NCBI GenBank assembly: GCA_964507185.1
Contig: CAZDOY010000006.1
Location: 40,789 to 104,788, forward strand
Length of the DNA stretch: 64,000 nt
Source: CAVRTJ01 sp964507185
GTDB lineage: Bacteria; Acidobacteriota; UBA4820; DSQY01
Direction: 5' to 3'
The position numbers and the translations under genes were made by a program. Below are positions 1-8,284 of the stretch, piece by piece. The stretch's first letter is position 1. Every line of letters starts with the position of its first letter. Under the pieces are notes generated by a model, which saw only the letters and a list, made by a program, of their open reading frames with translations, made no database searches and had not been told where the DNA came from.

Positions 1-804
1 TACTGCGAACTGCTGGCCGGGAGAAGTATAACGGCGCTGGGTTACGAGGTGATCCAGGAAACGGACGGTACGCTCCCGCTGTTGAAAATATCATCAGAGA
101 TAGCGGGCAAGATGGCGCCGCAGATTGCGGGGCGACTGCTCGAAACCACCTCGGGCGGCATCGGAATCCTGCTCGGGGGTGCGCCCGGCATTCCGCCCGC
201 GGATGTGGTTATCCTCGGAGGTGGAGTTCTCGGCTACCATGCGGCGAGGGCGTTCCTCGGGCTCGGCTGTAGCGTTTACGTTCTGGACATATCCCAGAAC
301 AAGCTCGAATCCATCGACCGCCACTTCAGCGGCAGGGTGGTCACGGCTCACGCGACCATGGAGAACCTGGAGAAATTTTCGGCGTTTGCCGAAGTTCTTG
401 TGGGCGCCGTCCTCGTTCCCGGTGAGATCGCGCCCATAGTCGTGACCAAGGAAATGGTCCAGCGCATGCGTCCGGGCAGCGTCGTTCTCGATTTCTCATT
501 CGACCAGGGCGGATGCGTGGAGACCACGCGGCTACAGGGGCCGGCGGGAGGCGTGTTCGTCCAGGAGGGTATCCTGCACTTCGCCGTGCCGAACTGTCCA
601 TCCTACGTGGCGCGCACGTCCTCCTACGCCCTGACCCATGCGCTGCTTCCCTATCTCTTGAGCATGCAGTCGCGGGGACTGAAGGAAACCATCGCGGACA
701 CCGTCGCCCTCCAGAGAGGCTGCTACATTTATGAGGGCGCGATGGTGAGCAGGCACATTTCGAAGCAGCCTGCGGATCTAAAGAAACTGCTGGTGGAGGG
801 GTAA
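1..804 (+). CDS. Alanine dehydrogenase / pyridine nucleotide transhydrogenase family protein (5' partial)
   Basis: Only the C-terminal part is present; the reading frame is open from base 1 and the start lies upstream of the window. The NAD-binding Rossmann motif GGGVLGYHAARAF is visible, followed by GAVLVPGEIAP and the block DFSFDQGGCVET. The latter aligns with the alanine dehydrogenase segment that carries the catalytic Asp. Family enzymes interconvert amino acids and 2-oxo acids with NAD in the cytoplasm. The substrate cannot be read from this part, because the substrate-binding Lys/His region of the N-terminal domain is missing. Three bases separate it from the CoA-transferase gene, so the two are surely co-transcribed. 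This suggests an amino-acid or amino-acyl fermentation step rather than a housekeeping alanine dehydrogenase (inference). Confidence 0.8.
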   Translation, partial: YCELLAGRSITALGYEVIQETDGTLPLLKISSEIAGKMAPQIAGRLLETTSGGIGILLGGAPGIPPADVVILGGGVLGYHAARAFLGLGCSVYVLDISQNKLESIDRHFSGRVVTAHATMENLEKFSAFAEVLVGAVLVPGEIAPIVVTKEMVQRMRPGSVVLDFSFDQGGCVETTRLQGPAGGVFVQEGILHFAVPNCPSYVARTSSYALTHALLPYLLSMQSRGLKETIADTVALQRGCYIYEGAMVSRHISKQPADLKKLLVEG

Positions 805-807
805 GCC

Positions 808-2106
808 ATGTCATGGGTTGACGATTATAAATCCAAGCTGTGCACGGCCGCCGAAGCCGTCGCCTGCATCCAGTCCGGTGACTGGGTCATGCTGAGCGGC
901 AACGCGGCGGCGCCGTATCCCCTTCTCGAGGCCCTGGCCGCCCGGGCGGGCGAGCTCTCCAACGTTACGCTTTCTCACGTCCTGCTCATGGGTGAAGATC
1001 CTCTGAGCAAACCGGGAATGGAAAAGTCCTTCCATCACAATTCACTCTTCGTAGGACCGGCCGACAGGGCCTCGGTGAACGACGGACGCTCGGCCTATGT
1101 CCCCATCCATCTTCACATGATCCCCAAAGCGATTCGCAGCGGAGCATCCAGAGTCGATGCATGCATGATCCAGTGCTCGCCTCCCGACGAGCACGGCTTC
1201 ATGAGTATAGGCGTGGAAGTAATGTCCACGAAGGCCGCGGTGGAAGTTGCGAAGAAAGTCATCGTTCAGGTCAACCACGCCATGCCCAGGGTCCTGGGGG
1301 ACTCCTTTCTGCACGTGTCCCGGGCCACGCATATCGTTGAGGCCGACCAGCCCCTGCTCGAGTTGACGGGCAGACCCGCGACCGATGTCGAAAAGAAGAT
1401 CGGTGCGTTCGTTGCGGACATGATCCCGGACGGGGCCACACTCCAACTTGGGATCGGAGGCATCCCGGATGCGGTTCTATCGTTGCTGAAGGGCAAGAGG
1501 GACCTGGGCATCCATACGGAGATGATTTCCGACGGGCTTGTCAGGGCCATGGAAGAGGGGATAATTACGGGGAACAGAAAGACGCTTCACCCGGGAAAGG
1601 TCGTTGCGACGTTCATTCTGGGTACGCGCGACCTGTACGATTTCGTGCACGATAACCCGCTCTTCGAAGTACACCCGGTCGATCACACGAACAATCCCTT
1701 TATCATCGCCCAGAACGATAACATGATCGCCATCAACTCCGCCCTGGAGGTGGACCTCACCGGGCAGGTCTGTTCGGACTCCATCGGAACCTACATCTAC
1801 AGCGGTTTCGGCGGCCAGCTCGACTTTATCCGGGGGTCCGCCGCCAGCAAGGGGGGAAAACCCATCATAGCGCTGCCCGCGACCTGCAAGGGCGGGTCCC
1901 TGTCTCGGATAGTCCCCAAGCTCAAGGAGGGGTCCGGGGTCGTGACGACCCGGGCTGACGTCCAGTACGTGGTGACGGAGTACGGCGTGGCGAACCTGTG
2001 GGGGAAGAACCTCCAGGAAAGGGCCAAGTCACTGATAAATATCGCGCATCCTGATTTCAAGGAAATGCTGGAGAAGGAGGCGAAAGAGCGCCACCTTATC
2101 AATTGA
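808..2106 (+). CDS. Acetyl-CoA hydrolase/transferase family CoA-transferase (4-hydroxybutyrate/butyrate type)
   Basis: The 432-residue protein has the length and motifs of the butyryl-CoA:acetate / 4-hydroxybutyrate CoA-transferase family. LGIGGIPDAV lies near residues 214-223. HTEMISDG contains Glu238, the position of the catalytic glutamate that forms the gamma-glutamyl-CoA thioester in this family. The C-terminal segment EYGVANLWGKNLQERA is also typical. It would move CoA between acetyl-CoA and a short-chain acid in the cytoplasm. The start ATG follows the alanine-dehydrogenase-like gene by 3 bases (GGAGG-like ribosome site inside that gene's end), and a selenoprotein gene follows after 32 bases. 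The exact acid substrate is not deducible. Confidence 0.88.
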   Translation: MSWVDDYKSKLCTAAEAVACIQSGDWVMLSGNAAAPYPLLEALAARAGELSNVTLSHVLLMGEDPLSKPGMEKSFHHNSLFVGPADRASVNDGRSAYVPIHLHMIPKAIRSGASRVDACMIQCSPPDEHGFMSIGVEVMSTKAAVEVAKKVIVQVNHAMPRVLGDSFLHVSRATHIVEADQPLLELTGRPATDVEKKIGAFVADMIPDGATLQLGIGGIPDAVLSLLKGKRDLGIHTEMISDGLVRAMEEGIITGNRKTLHPGKVVATFILGTRDLYDFVHDNPLFEVHPVDHTNNPFIIAQNDNMIAINSALEVDLTGQVCSDSIGTYIYSGFGGQLDFIRGSAASKGGKPIIALPATCKGGSLSRIVPKLKEGSGVVTTRADVQYVVTEYGVANLWGKNLQERAKSLINIAHPDFKEMLEKEAKERHLIN

Positions 2107-2138
2107 GAGGTGTTCATCACCCCAACCCAGGAGACCTC

Positions 2139-2369
2139 ATGCACGTTACGATCGAATACTGCGGCGTTTGAAACTACGAACCGAAGGCCGCCAGTTTGGC
2201 GGCACGGCTAAGGTCGGAACTTGACGCGAGAGTGGAGATGATACGCTCGTCGGGCGGGGTTTTCGAGGTGGTCGCCGACGGAGAACTGGTCTATTCCAAG
2301 AGAACGACGGGGACGTTTCCCGACGAAGCCAGGCTGGTGGCCGAATTGGCCTCCAGGGACCGGAAATAG
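2139..2369 (+). CDS. SelW-like (Rdx family, CXXU) selenoprotein with in-frame UGA Sec codon
   Basis: The frame from ATG 2139 to TAG 2367-2369 is interrupted once by TGA at 2169-2171. Read as selenocysteine this gives a 76-residue protein starting MHVTIEYCGVU and continuing NYEPKAASLAARL. The CXXU motif sits after beta-1 exactly where the Rdx (SelW/SelT/SelH) family has it. The second half (GGVFEVVADGELVYSKR, then TGTFPDEARLV) matches the family's GVFEV-dG-lvfSK-gxFP pattern. The ribosome site AGGAG lies 5 bases before the ATG. A hairpin follows the UGA at 2181-2207. Family members are thioredoxin-fold thiol/selenol redox proteins. The gene sits between a CoA-transferase and an RsbRD-domain gene on one strand. 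An automatic caller would miss it or truncate it after 10 codons. Confidence 0.88.
2181..2207 (+). promoter_or_regulatory. Candidate bacterial SECIS hairpin
   Basis: A perfect 6-bp stem (2187-2192 GCCGCC with 2198-2203 GGCGGC) closes a 5-base AGTTT loop. A lower 3-bp stem (2181-2183 CCG with 2205-2207 CGG) lies across a small asymmetric internal loop. The loop begins 22 bases after the UGA at 2169-2171, within the usual distance for bacterial SECIS elements that recruit SelB. The role is inferred from position and shape; high GC makes chance hairpins common. Confidence 0.6.
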
Positions 2370-2395
2370 CCCTTTCCCTGTCGGAGGGCCTTCCC

Positions 2396-2839
2396 ATGGA
2401 CCTGAAAAGCGTTATCCGAATCGTGGAGAGCCACGCGGACAAGATCTCGGAGAGGTGGATCGAACGGCTTCACAGGGAGGGCGATATGGAGGAGTATCTC
2501 CGACTCCCCGTATCTGAGCTCCTGGACCATGTCGGCAAGGCTTACGAGGAGATCGGGATCTACCTCGACCAACCCGCGCACGAAGTTATTGCCGGGCACT
2601 TCACGGATACCGGACGGCGGCGTTGCCGGGAAGGCGTTCCCCTCCGCCAGGTCATCAGGGCGATACAGCTGGCTCGTTCGGTCCTGTGGCAGTACGTGGT
2701 GGAACAGGGGATCTTCGACTCGACGGCCAATCTCTACCAGGCGCTCAACCTGCACCGGCAGATCGTCAATTTCTTCGACGCCGCCGTACTCCTGGCCGCC
2801 GAGGGATATGGCGAGGAAAAACCTAAAATTGAAGGCTGA
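2396..2839 (+). CDS. RsbRD N-terminal-domain protein (stand-alone sensor-like domain)
   Basis: The 147-residue all-alpha protein resembles the RsbRD_N domain, the globin-like sensory module found at the N-terminus of RsbR-type stressosome proteins and some histidine kinases. The segments HADKISERWIERL, LLDHVGKAYEEIG and YQALNLHRQIVNFFD are characteristic. No STAS or kinase domain follows, so the module stands alone. The start ATG has GGAGG 8 bases upstream. It is the last gene of the dehydrogenase/CoA-transferase/selenoprotein run and is 26 bases from the selenoprotein stop. A role in sensing stress or redox state is an inference from the family only. Confidence 0.7.
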   Translation: MDLKSVIRIVESHADKISERWIERLHREGDMEEYLRLPVSELLDHVGKAYEEIGIYLDQPAHEVIAGHFTDTGRRRCREGVPLRQVIRAIQLARSVLWQYVVEQGIFDSTANLYQALNLHRQIVNFFDAAVLLAAEGYGEEKPKIEG

Positions 2840-2968
2840 GTCAATCGTGAGCCCTGCTGCCTCCGCCGGCTGTCGACGGCCGTCCATCGACGGTGGAGGG
2901 AAACCGGGAGGCGATGCCTTTCTCCCGCCTTGATCGCCGCCCGCCATCCGGCCCGGGCTTCGGTGCCC

Positions 2969-4618
2969 CTACTTCACCGTTTCCATCGCTTCGCCGGGAT
3001 TGCGCACCCTCTTGATGAATGTACGCAGGGCTTCAAAGGCCAGGACAAGCGCGAGAATCAGCAGGAAGGCCGCGACCCATCTCACGATCCCTGAAGTTGT
3101 CGGCTGAGTCACGAGTATGAGCAGGGACCAGGCCGTCATCACGAGCATGAAAATCATGGGGATAACGACGAACCAGACCCGCTTGCCCAGCGCCTGCAGC
3201 CATACGGTGACGACCATGAGAGCGAGAGCGGCCAGAAGCTGGTTCGTCGCTCCGAAAACGGGCCATACGGCCTTCCAGGCGGGGATGACCTGCCCGCTCA
3301 CCGGGTCCTTGAACGTCATGAAGACCAGTGCGGCCGGGAAGAGCAGGCTGATGAAAGTCGCCCCGAACCGGCCAGCCTGGTTCTTCATGCTGAAGAACTC
3401 CTGGAAGACATACCGGCAAAGCCGGGTGCACGTATCCAGGGTTGTCAGCAGAAACGTGGAAATGGCGAGAAGCCCGAACTGAACACCGAGGGTCGCCGGC
3501 ATGTGCAGGACCTCGAAGAAACGCCCGATGCCCTGGGCGAACACCTGGGTCGGGGCGCCCTTTGCCTGCCCGAAGGGAACGATCAGGACGGTAATGACGG
3601 CGATGACCGCCACGACACCCTCCAAAAGCATGCCGCCGTACCCTATGGTCAGCGCATCCTTTTCGCTATCGAGCTGCTTGGCTGTCGTGCCGGAGCCGAC
3701 GATGCTGTGAAATCCGGAGACCGCACCGCAGGCCACGGTGATAAAGAGGATGGGAAACATGGGACCAAGGTGCGGGGCGTTCCACGCCACGAAGCCCGGG
3801 TACTGTCCAGGCAGTCCCCCGAAGAGAATGCCCAGAACACTTACGAGGACCGCCGCGTAGAGCAGGTAGGATGCGAGGTAGTCTCTGGGTTGAAGGAGTA
3901 TCCATACGGGCGTGACGGCGGCAATAAAACAGTAGAGCAGCAGGACTATGTCCCAACCCCTGCCAGCCTCTCCGCCCATTAAGGTCAGCGTCAGGGGAAT
4001 GTGCTGGCCGAGCCAGATACCGACAAAAACCAGGGGAACGAAGATCAGGCTGCCTGCCAGTATGGGGAGTTTCCACCTGTAAATCGCCAGCCCGAAGGCC
4101 AGGGCCAGAAAAATGTACAGCATGGACGATGAGGCGACTCCGCCGGAACTCGTGAACGTTACAGATGTCAGGTCCAGAAAGACGACGAGCACGTACGAGA
4201 GGGTGAGCCAGATGAAAACCAGGAAGAGGCGGTAACTCAGCGGACTCATGTAGAGCGAGGCTATTTCCGCTATGGACCGGGACCGGTGTCGAACCGAGGC
4301 CATTATCGACGTGAAATCGTGGACGCCGCCGATGAAGATGGAGCCCACGAGAATCCAGATGATCGCGGGAACCCAGCCGAAGGCAGCCGCCGCAATGATA
4401 GGGCCAACGATGGGTCCCGCGCCCGCGATGGAGCTGAAATGGTGTCCGAGGAGGATGGGGGGCTTCGTGGGGACGTAGTCGATCCCGTCATACTGTACGT
4501 GGCTCGGCGTGGCCCGGCCGGGATCCACGCCCAGGCTCTTCTGCAGAAACAACCGGCCATAGGTGAAGTAGGCCACTGCGAAAACCAAAACGGATGTGAA
4601 AAAGAGGACGGTTGTCAC
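2969..4618 (-). CDS. cstA: Carbon starvation protein CstA family transporter
   Basis: This 549-residue polytopic membrane protein has the CstA N-terminal signature: GRLFLQKSLGVDP, then a VPTKPPILLGHHFSSIAGAG segment and GPIIAAAAFGWVPA. Many hydrophobic helices follow to the C-terminus. CstA-family proteins import pyruvate or peptides across the inner membrane. The E. coli members are about 700 residues; this is the shorter form common in anaerobes. It is monocistronic and divergent from the gene at 4881, with 262 bp between them. It converges with the RsbRD gene, and no strong terminator is visible in the 129 bp between them. Confidence 0.92.
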   Translation of the reverse strand: MTTVLFFTSVLVFAVAYFTYGRLFLQKSLGVDPGRATPSHVQYDGIDYVPTKPPILLGHHFSSIAGAGPIVGPIIAAAAFGWVPAIIWILVGSIFIGGVHDFTSIMASVRHRSRSIAEIASLYMSPLSYRLFLVFIWLTLSYVLVVFLDLTSVTFTSSGGVASSSMLYIFLALAFGLAIYRWKLPILAGSLIFVPLVFVGIWLGQHIPLTLTLMGGEAGRGWDIVLLLYCFIAAVTPVWILLQPRDYLASYLLYAAVLVSVLGILFGGLPGQYPGFVAWNAPHLGPMFPILFITVACGAVSGFHSIVGSGTTAKQLDSEKDALTIGYGGMLLEGVVAVIAVITVLIVPFGQAKGAPTQVFAQGIGRFFEVLHMPATLGVQFGLLAISTFLLTTLDTCTRLCRYVFQEFFSMKNQAGRFGATFISLLFPAALVFMTFKDPVSGQVIPAWKAVWPVFGATNQLLAALALMVVTVWLQALGKRVWFVVIPMIFMLVMTAWSLLILVTQPTTSGIVRWVAAFLLILALVLAFEALRTFIKRVRNPGEAMETVK

Positions 4619-4880
4619 GGGTACCCCTCCATGGTCGGATCGGCGAGAGCGCCATCGTACGCTGGGCTTTCAGGGGCGGGTCCGTTTGGGCGGTACGGTT
4701 GCTGAAGGGCGTTTGCGACCGCCAGGCGAGGCCCCTTCCCCCATTGTCATCTGATTGTAACTCTTAACACTACCGGGCGGAACATTCAAGAGCCGTGGCA
4801 TCGTGGATCGCCCGCCCCCCGGGACTCTTTCGCAGATTCGGTTATGCTGATACTCTGAACGTGACGATGGGAGTCAGCCG

Positions 4881-6491
4881 ATGATACGTCTTGTCGATAT
4901 CGTTCTGGCCTGTGCCGTTGTACTTACGTGCGCATTTGGCGCATGGGCCCAGAAGCCGGATGACAATTACACCGCCACTGTAGTTTCGGCCGCCCGTCCC
5001 CTCCGCGACGGACGCTATGCCCTGGCCCTTCAGCGGGCAGGGGAGGGATTGAAAGCGGATCCGGGTAATCCCATTCTCGCAGGCTTCAAGGTGAAAGCGC
5101 TCATGGGACTGGGCCGGTATGAAGAGGCCATTTCGCTGGCTGTTCGGGAGGCCGTCAAGCACCCGGAATGGCCCGTTCTCAGGCTCCTGGCGGGCGACTG
5201 TGCGTTCCAGCTCGGAAACCCCGCTCTCGCTCTGGGCCAGTGGTCCCTTCTCTACGGTAGGCCGGACATGGCATGGAAGTCCGACGCATACCAGAGGTCG
5301 GTCGAGGCGCTCCTGGCTTCAGGCAAGCGCGCCCAGGCCCGGGCCCTGTTGAGGGAGGCCGAGGCCATGCCGAACTGCGGTCCGGCGGGGCTGCTGGCGC
5401 TCGAGTTGGATCTTACGCGCTCGGGTCCGAAAGGCTCGAGACTGCTCGACCGGCTGGCCCGCCTGGACCCGCGCCACAGAGCCCGGTACGGCGCGCTGAA
5501 GAGGCTTTACGAAGCGGTTGGCCAGGCAAGCCTCTTCGAGGAGAAGGGCCCGCCTCAAAGCACCGCGGTGATCAGGCTGAAGCGTCGCAGAATGCAGTTG
5601 GCGGGCGGCGAGCTGGGTCATGCCCGCGGATTGGCCTTCGGCGGGAACGTCTACCAATACACCATGACAGCAGGTCCGTCACGGAGTGTATCCGATGTCT
5701 ACAGCGCCCTGTCCGTACCCGCTGAGGTGGGGATCGCCGGGCGGCGCTGGTTTCTCGTCGACTCGGGGACGTCGGCCGTATTCATCACGCGCCGGCTGGC
5801 GGACAGGCTCGGGCTCCAACCCGTCGCTCCCGTCGTCTACGCCAATCCGGCCTTCGGATGGGCCCGGCACACGTGGTGGGTGCTCATCAGGAAGCTCCGG
5901 GTCGGGGACATCGAATTTGGCAACGTCCCGGCGGTGGTCATCGAGTCGGACTCTGGATTCCACAAGGAGGCCGATGGCATCCTGCCGATCTCGCTGTTCC
6001 GGAGGCACGGCGTGGTTCTGGATCAGGCCGCCCGGAAGCTCACCGTTGTTCCACCGCGCACGCCCTGCGAGCGCGCTCTTGGGTCCGGGGCGTTCCGTCT
6101 GCCCTCGCTCTGGTTCGGGGGTGAACCCTACGTCCGGATAGGCGTGCAGAACGGGGCGCCCCGCTTCTTTCTACTCGACACCGGGGCGAACGGGAGTCTC
6201 CTCGGCAAGAAGTTCCTGGGACTGCTGGGGCTGTCCGTTGACCGGACAAAGTCCGGTTCAGAAGTGGCCGGCGTGGTCGGCAGGACCTATCCCGATCTCG
6301 TCAAAAACGTCTCCCTCGCCGTCGGGGGGCGCCGCTGGCGGATTCCCGAGTGCTACGCGGTCGAACTGGAGCAGAACTGGCCGGTGCAGTATTGCGGGAT
6401 CATCGGGCGGAATATCCTGAGGCACTACAGGATCTATTTCGACTACACCGGAGGGACAGTGGCTGTGCAGCCCGTTCCGAAAAGGAGATGA
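4881..6491 (+). CDS. Secreted helical-repeat protein with two retropepsin-like aspartyl protease lobes
   Basis: The 536-residue product begins with a signal peptide (hydrophobic segment ending GAWAQ near residue 24). A TPR-like alpha-helical region spans about residues 30-200. Two retroviral-type aspartic protease lobes follow. The first has FLVDSGTSAVFITRRLADRLG with its Asp near 294. The second has FFLLDTGANGSLLGKKFLG with its Asp near 433. Both contain the D-S/T-G triad expected of active lobes, so the chain could fold as an intramolecular pseudo-dimer in the periplasm. Family members cleave peptides or act as clan AA peptidases; the substrate is unknown. The next gene on the strand is a membrane Ser/Thr kinase, 92 bp away. 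Confidence 0.75.
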   Translation: MIRLVDIVLACAVVLTCAFGAWAQKPDDNYTATVVSAARPLRDGRYALALQRAGEGLKADPGNPILAGFKVKALMGLGRYEEAISLAVREAVKHPEWPVLRLLAGDCAFQLGNPALALGQWSLLYGRPDMAWKSDAYQRSVEALLASGKRAQARALLREAEAMPNCGPAGLLALELDLTRSGPKGSRLLDRLARLDPRHRARYGALKRLYEAVGQASLFEEKGPPQSTAVIRLKRRRMQLAGGELGHARGLAFGGNVYQYTMTAGPSRSVSDVYSALSVPAEVGIAGRRWFLVDSGTSAVFITRRLADRLGLQPVAPVVYANPAFGWARHTWWVLIRKLRVGDIEFGNVPAVVIESDSGFHKEADGILPISLFRRHGVVLDQAARKLTVVPPRTPCERALGSGAFRLPSLWFGGEPYVRIGVQNGAPRFFLLDTGANGSLLGKKFLGLLGLSVDRTKSGSEVAGVVGRTYPDLVKNVSLAVGGRRWRIPECYAVELEQNWPVQYCGIIGRNILRHYRIYFDYTGGTVAVQPVPKRR

Positions 6492-6583
6492 AGTTCCATA
6501 CCGCGTGACGCCCGCCCCTGCGGGTGTCCCGGCGCCCACCCGCCCGGCTTGTCCCCCCGCACCGCATGGTGTATTTTTGAACC

Positions 6584-8284
6584 ATGTCAGAATTACCTTC
6601 GAAGATCGGAAGATACGAAGTTTTGGCCATCGCTGGCCGCGGTGCGATGGGAGTGGTCTACAAGGCCAGGGACCCCCTCATCAACAGGATCGTGGCCATC
6701 AAGATAGTGTCGCTTTCCGCCCTCCTGGGTGAAGAGCAGAGGAAGGAGTATTCGCTTCGCTTCTCAAGGGAGGCGCAGGCCGCGGGCAACCTTCACCACC
6801 CTGGTATTGTGACTATCTTCGACGTGGGAGAGGAAGAGGGGCTTCCGTACATGGCCCAGGAGTACATAGAAGGCCGGAGTCTTTCACAGTGCATCAAGGA
6901 GAAGCAGGTCCTTCCCCTCGGACAGGCGATCGACATAGCTCGCCAGATTGCCGCCACCTTGGCTTACGCCCACCGCGAGGGGGTCGTTCACAGAGACATA
7001 AAACCGGACAACATCCTCATCGACAAAGACGGCCGCGCGGTCATCACCGATTTTGGGGTGGCGCGTCTTTCTTCCAGCGAGCTCACCCGCACTGGGGAAG
7101 TCCTGGGTACCCCCCATTTCATGAGTCCGGAACAGGTTCTTGGAAAAACGGTGGACGGCCGGAGCGACCTCTTTTCGCTGGGGGTCGTTCTGTACGTCAT
7201 GCTGACGGGAAAGAGGCCCTTCTCCGGCGATACGATTTCCTCCATATGCTATCAGATCGTCCACGAGGAGGCGCAGCCCCTGCCGGCGGCCAAGGGGCTG
7301 CCACCTGAAATAACCGAGATACTGCGGAAACTGCTTGAAAAGAACCCGGAGGATCGGTTTGCCGACGGAAATGAACTTCTAGCGGCGCTCGATGTGGCCG
7401 TCGAACCGACACTTTCGGTCGAATCCGGGACCCTCGCCATGGAGGACCCTACGCGGCTGTCCACGCCCTCAGCGAAAGCTGCGGGGACCCCGGCGCCGGT
7501 TTTAGCGGCGCCGGAAAGGGGAGGCAGGTCGCCCATTCTTTCAAGGAAGCGCCTCACGTTGATTTTCGTCGCGGCGGTGGCCTTGATCGTCCTCGCCGCC
7601 GTAGCCGGCTTCCTCTCCGCCGGGCGCCTTCGAACCCTGTTTAAACCGGGGGCCGGGGTCGCGGATGTTCCCGGTGGAACAGCCCAGTCCGCATCCAATG
7701 AACCAGAGAGCCCCCCTGAACCAGGGAGCCCTCCGGTTCCGGCGACCGCGAAAGAGAGGAAGCCGAAGACTGCAGAAAAGGTCCCGCGCAAAAGCGGAAA
7801 ATCGCCTGCAGGCAGCTCGACAATAAAGGGTCGGGCCTCTGCCGGAGCAACGGCCGGCTCTTCGCGCGGCGATGCCGGGCAGAGGACACGAACGGCGGGG
7901 CACGGTGTCGAGAAGGAGGCCGTCGCGCGCCCGGCGGAAGCCCACGTGGGACTTATCGTCGAGGGGACGATGCCCCAAGGGGTGTTCAGGGTTTACGTGA
8001 ATGGCAAGCTGAGACTGGATGAACGCTTCGGTAAAATTGTGAACCCGGCCAGGCCGAGGCGCAGAGGTTTCCGGATCGTAAAACACATGAAGATTCCGCC
8101 CGGCGAGTACAAGCTGAGGTTCGAACTCGTGTCTCCTCGGCCGAGGCTCTTTTACGCAAACGGGGCCTACAACCTCAAGGCTGTCCCCGGCGGCGAAACG
8201 GTGCTCAAGATCGAACCCAGACGCTTCCCTGCGAGGCTCAAGGTCACGGAGATACCTGCCGGCGAGAGGAGACCCCCCGGATGA
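6584..8284 (+). CDS. Transmembrane Hanks-type serine/threonine protein kinase with novel C-terminal extracytoplasmic domain
   Basis: The 566-residue protein has a PknB-like kinase domain at residues 9-280. Its glycine loop is GRGAMGVVY, the lysine VAIK is at 40, HRDIKPDN carries Asp138, and DFG is at 156-158. All active-site residues are present. A disordered linker leads to one transmembrane helix at about 323-343. A Pro/Lys-rich stalk and a C-terminal domain of about 110 residues follow, beginning HVGLIVEGTMPQGVFRVYVNG. That domain has no PASTA repeats. It matches the C-terminus of the membrane protein at 29065-29916 (shared GLI-E, -V-GK, RF/RI-, PG-Y/H-, GG-TV-KIE--RFP-L-V pattern). A signal-sensing role for it is inferred. 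Confidence 0.9.
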   Translation: MSELPSKIGRYEVLAIAGRGAMGVVYKARDPLINRIVAIKIVSLSALLGEEQRKEYSLRFSREAQAAGNLHHPGIVTIFDVGEEEGLPYMAQEYIEGRSLSQCIKEKQVLPLGQAIDIARQIAATLAYAHREGVVHRDIKPDNILIDKDGRAVITDFGVARLSSSELTRTGEVLGTPHFMSPEQVLGKTVDGRSDLFSLGVVLYVMLTGKRPFSGDTISSICYQIVHEEAQPLPAAKGLPPEITEILRKLLEKNPEDRFADGNELLAALDVAVEPTLSVESGTLAMEDPTRLSTPSAKAAGTPAPVLAAPERGGRSPILSRKRLTLIFVAAVALIVLAAVAGFLSAGRLRTLFKPGAGVADVPGGTAQSASNEPESPPEPGSPPVPATAKERKPKTAEKVPRKSGKSPAGSSTIKGRASAGATAGSSRGDAGQRTRTAGHGVEKEAVARPAEAHVGLIVEGTMPQGVFRVYVNGKLRLDERFGKIVNPARPRRRGFRIVKHMKIPPGEYKLRFELVSPRPRLFYANGAYNLKAVPGGETVLKIEPRRFPARLKVTEIPAGERRPPG

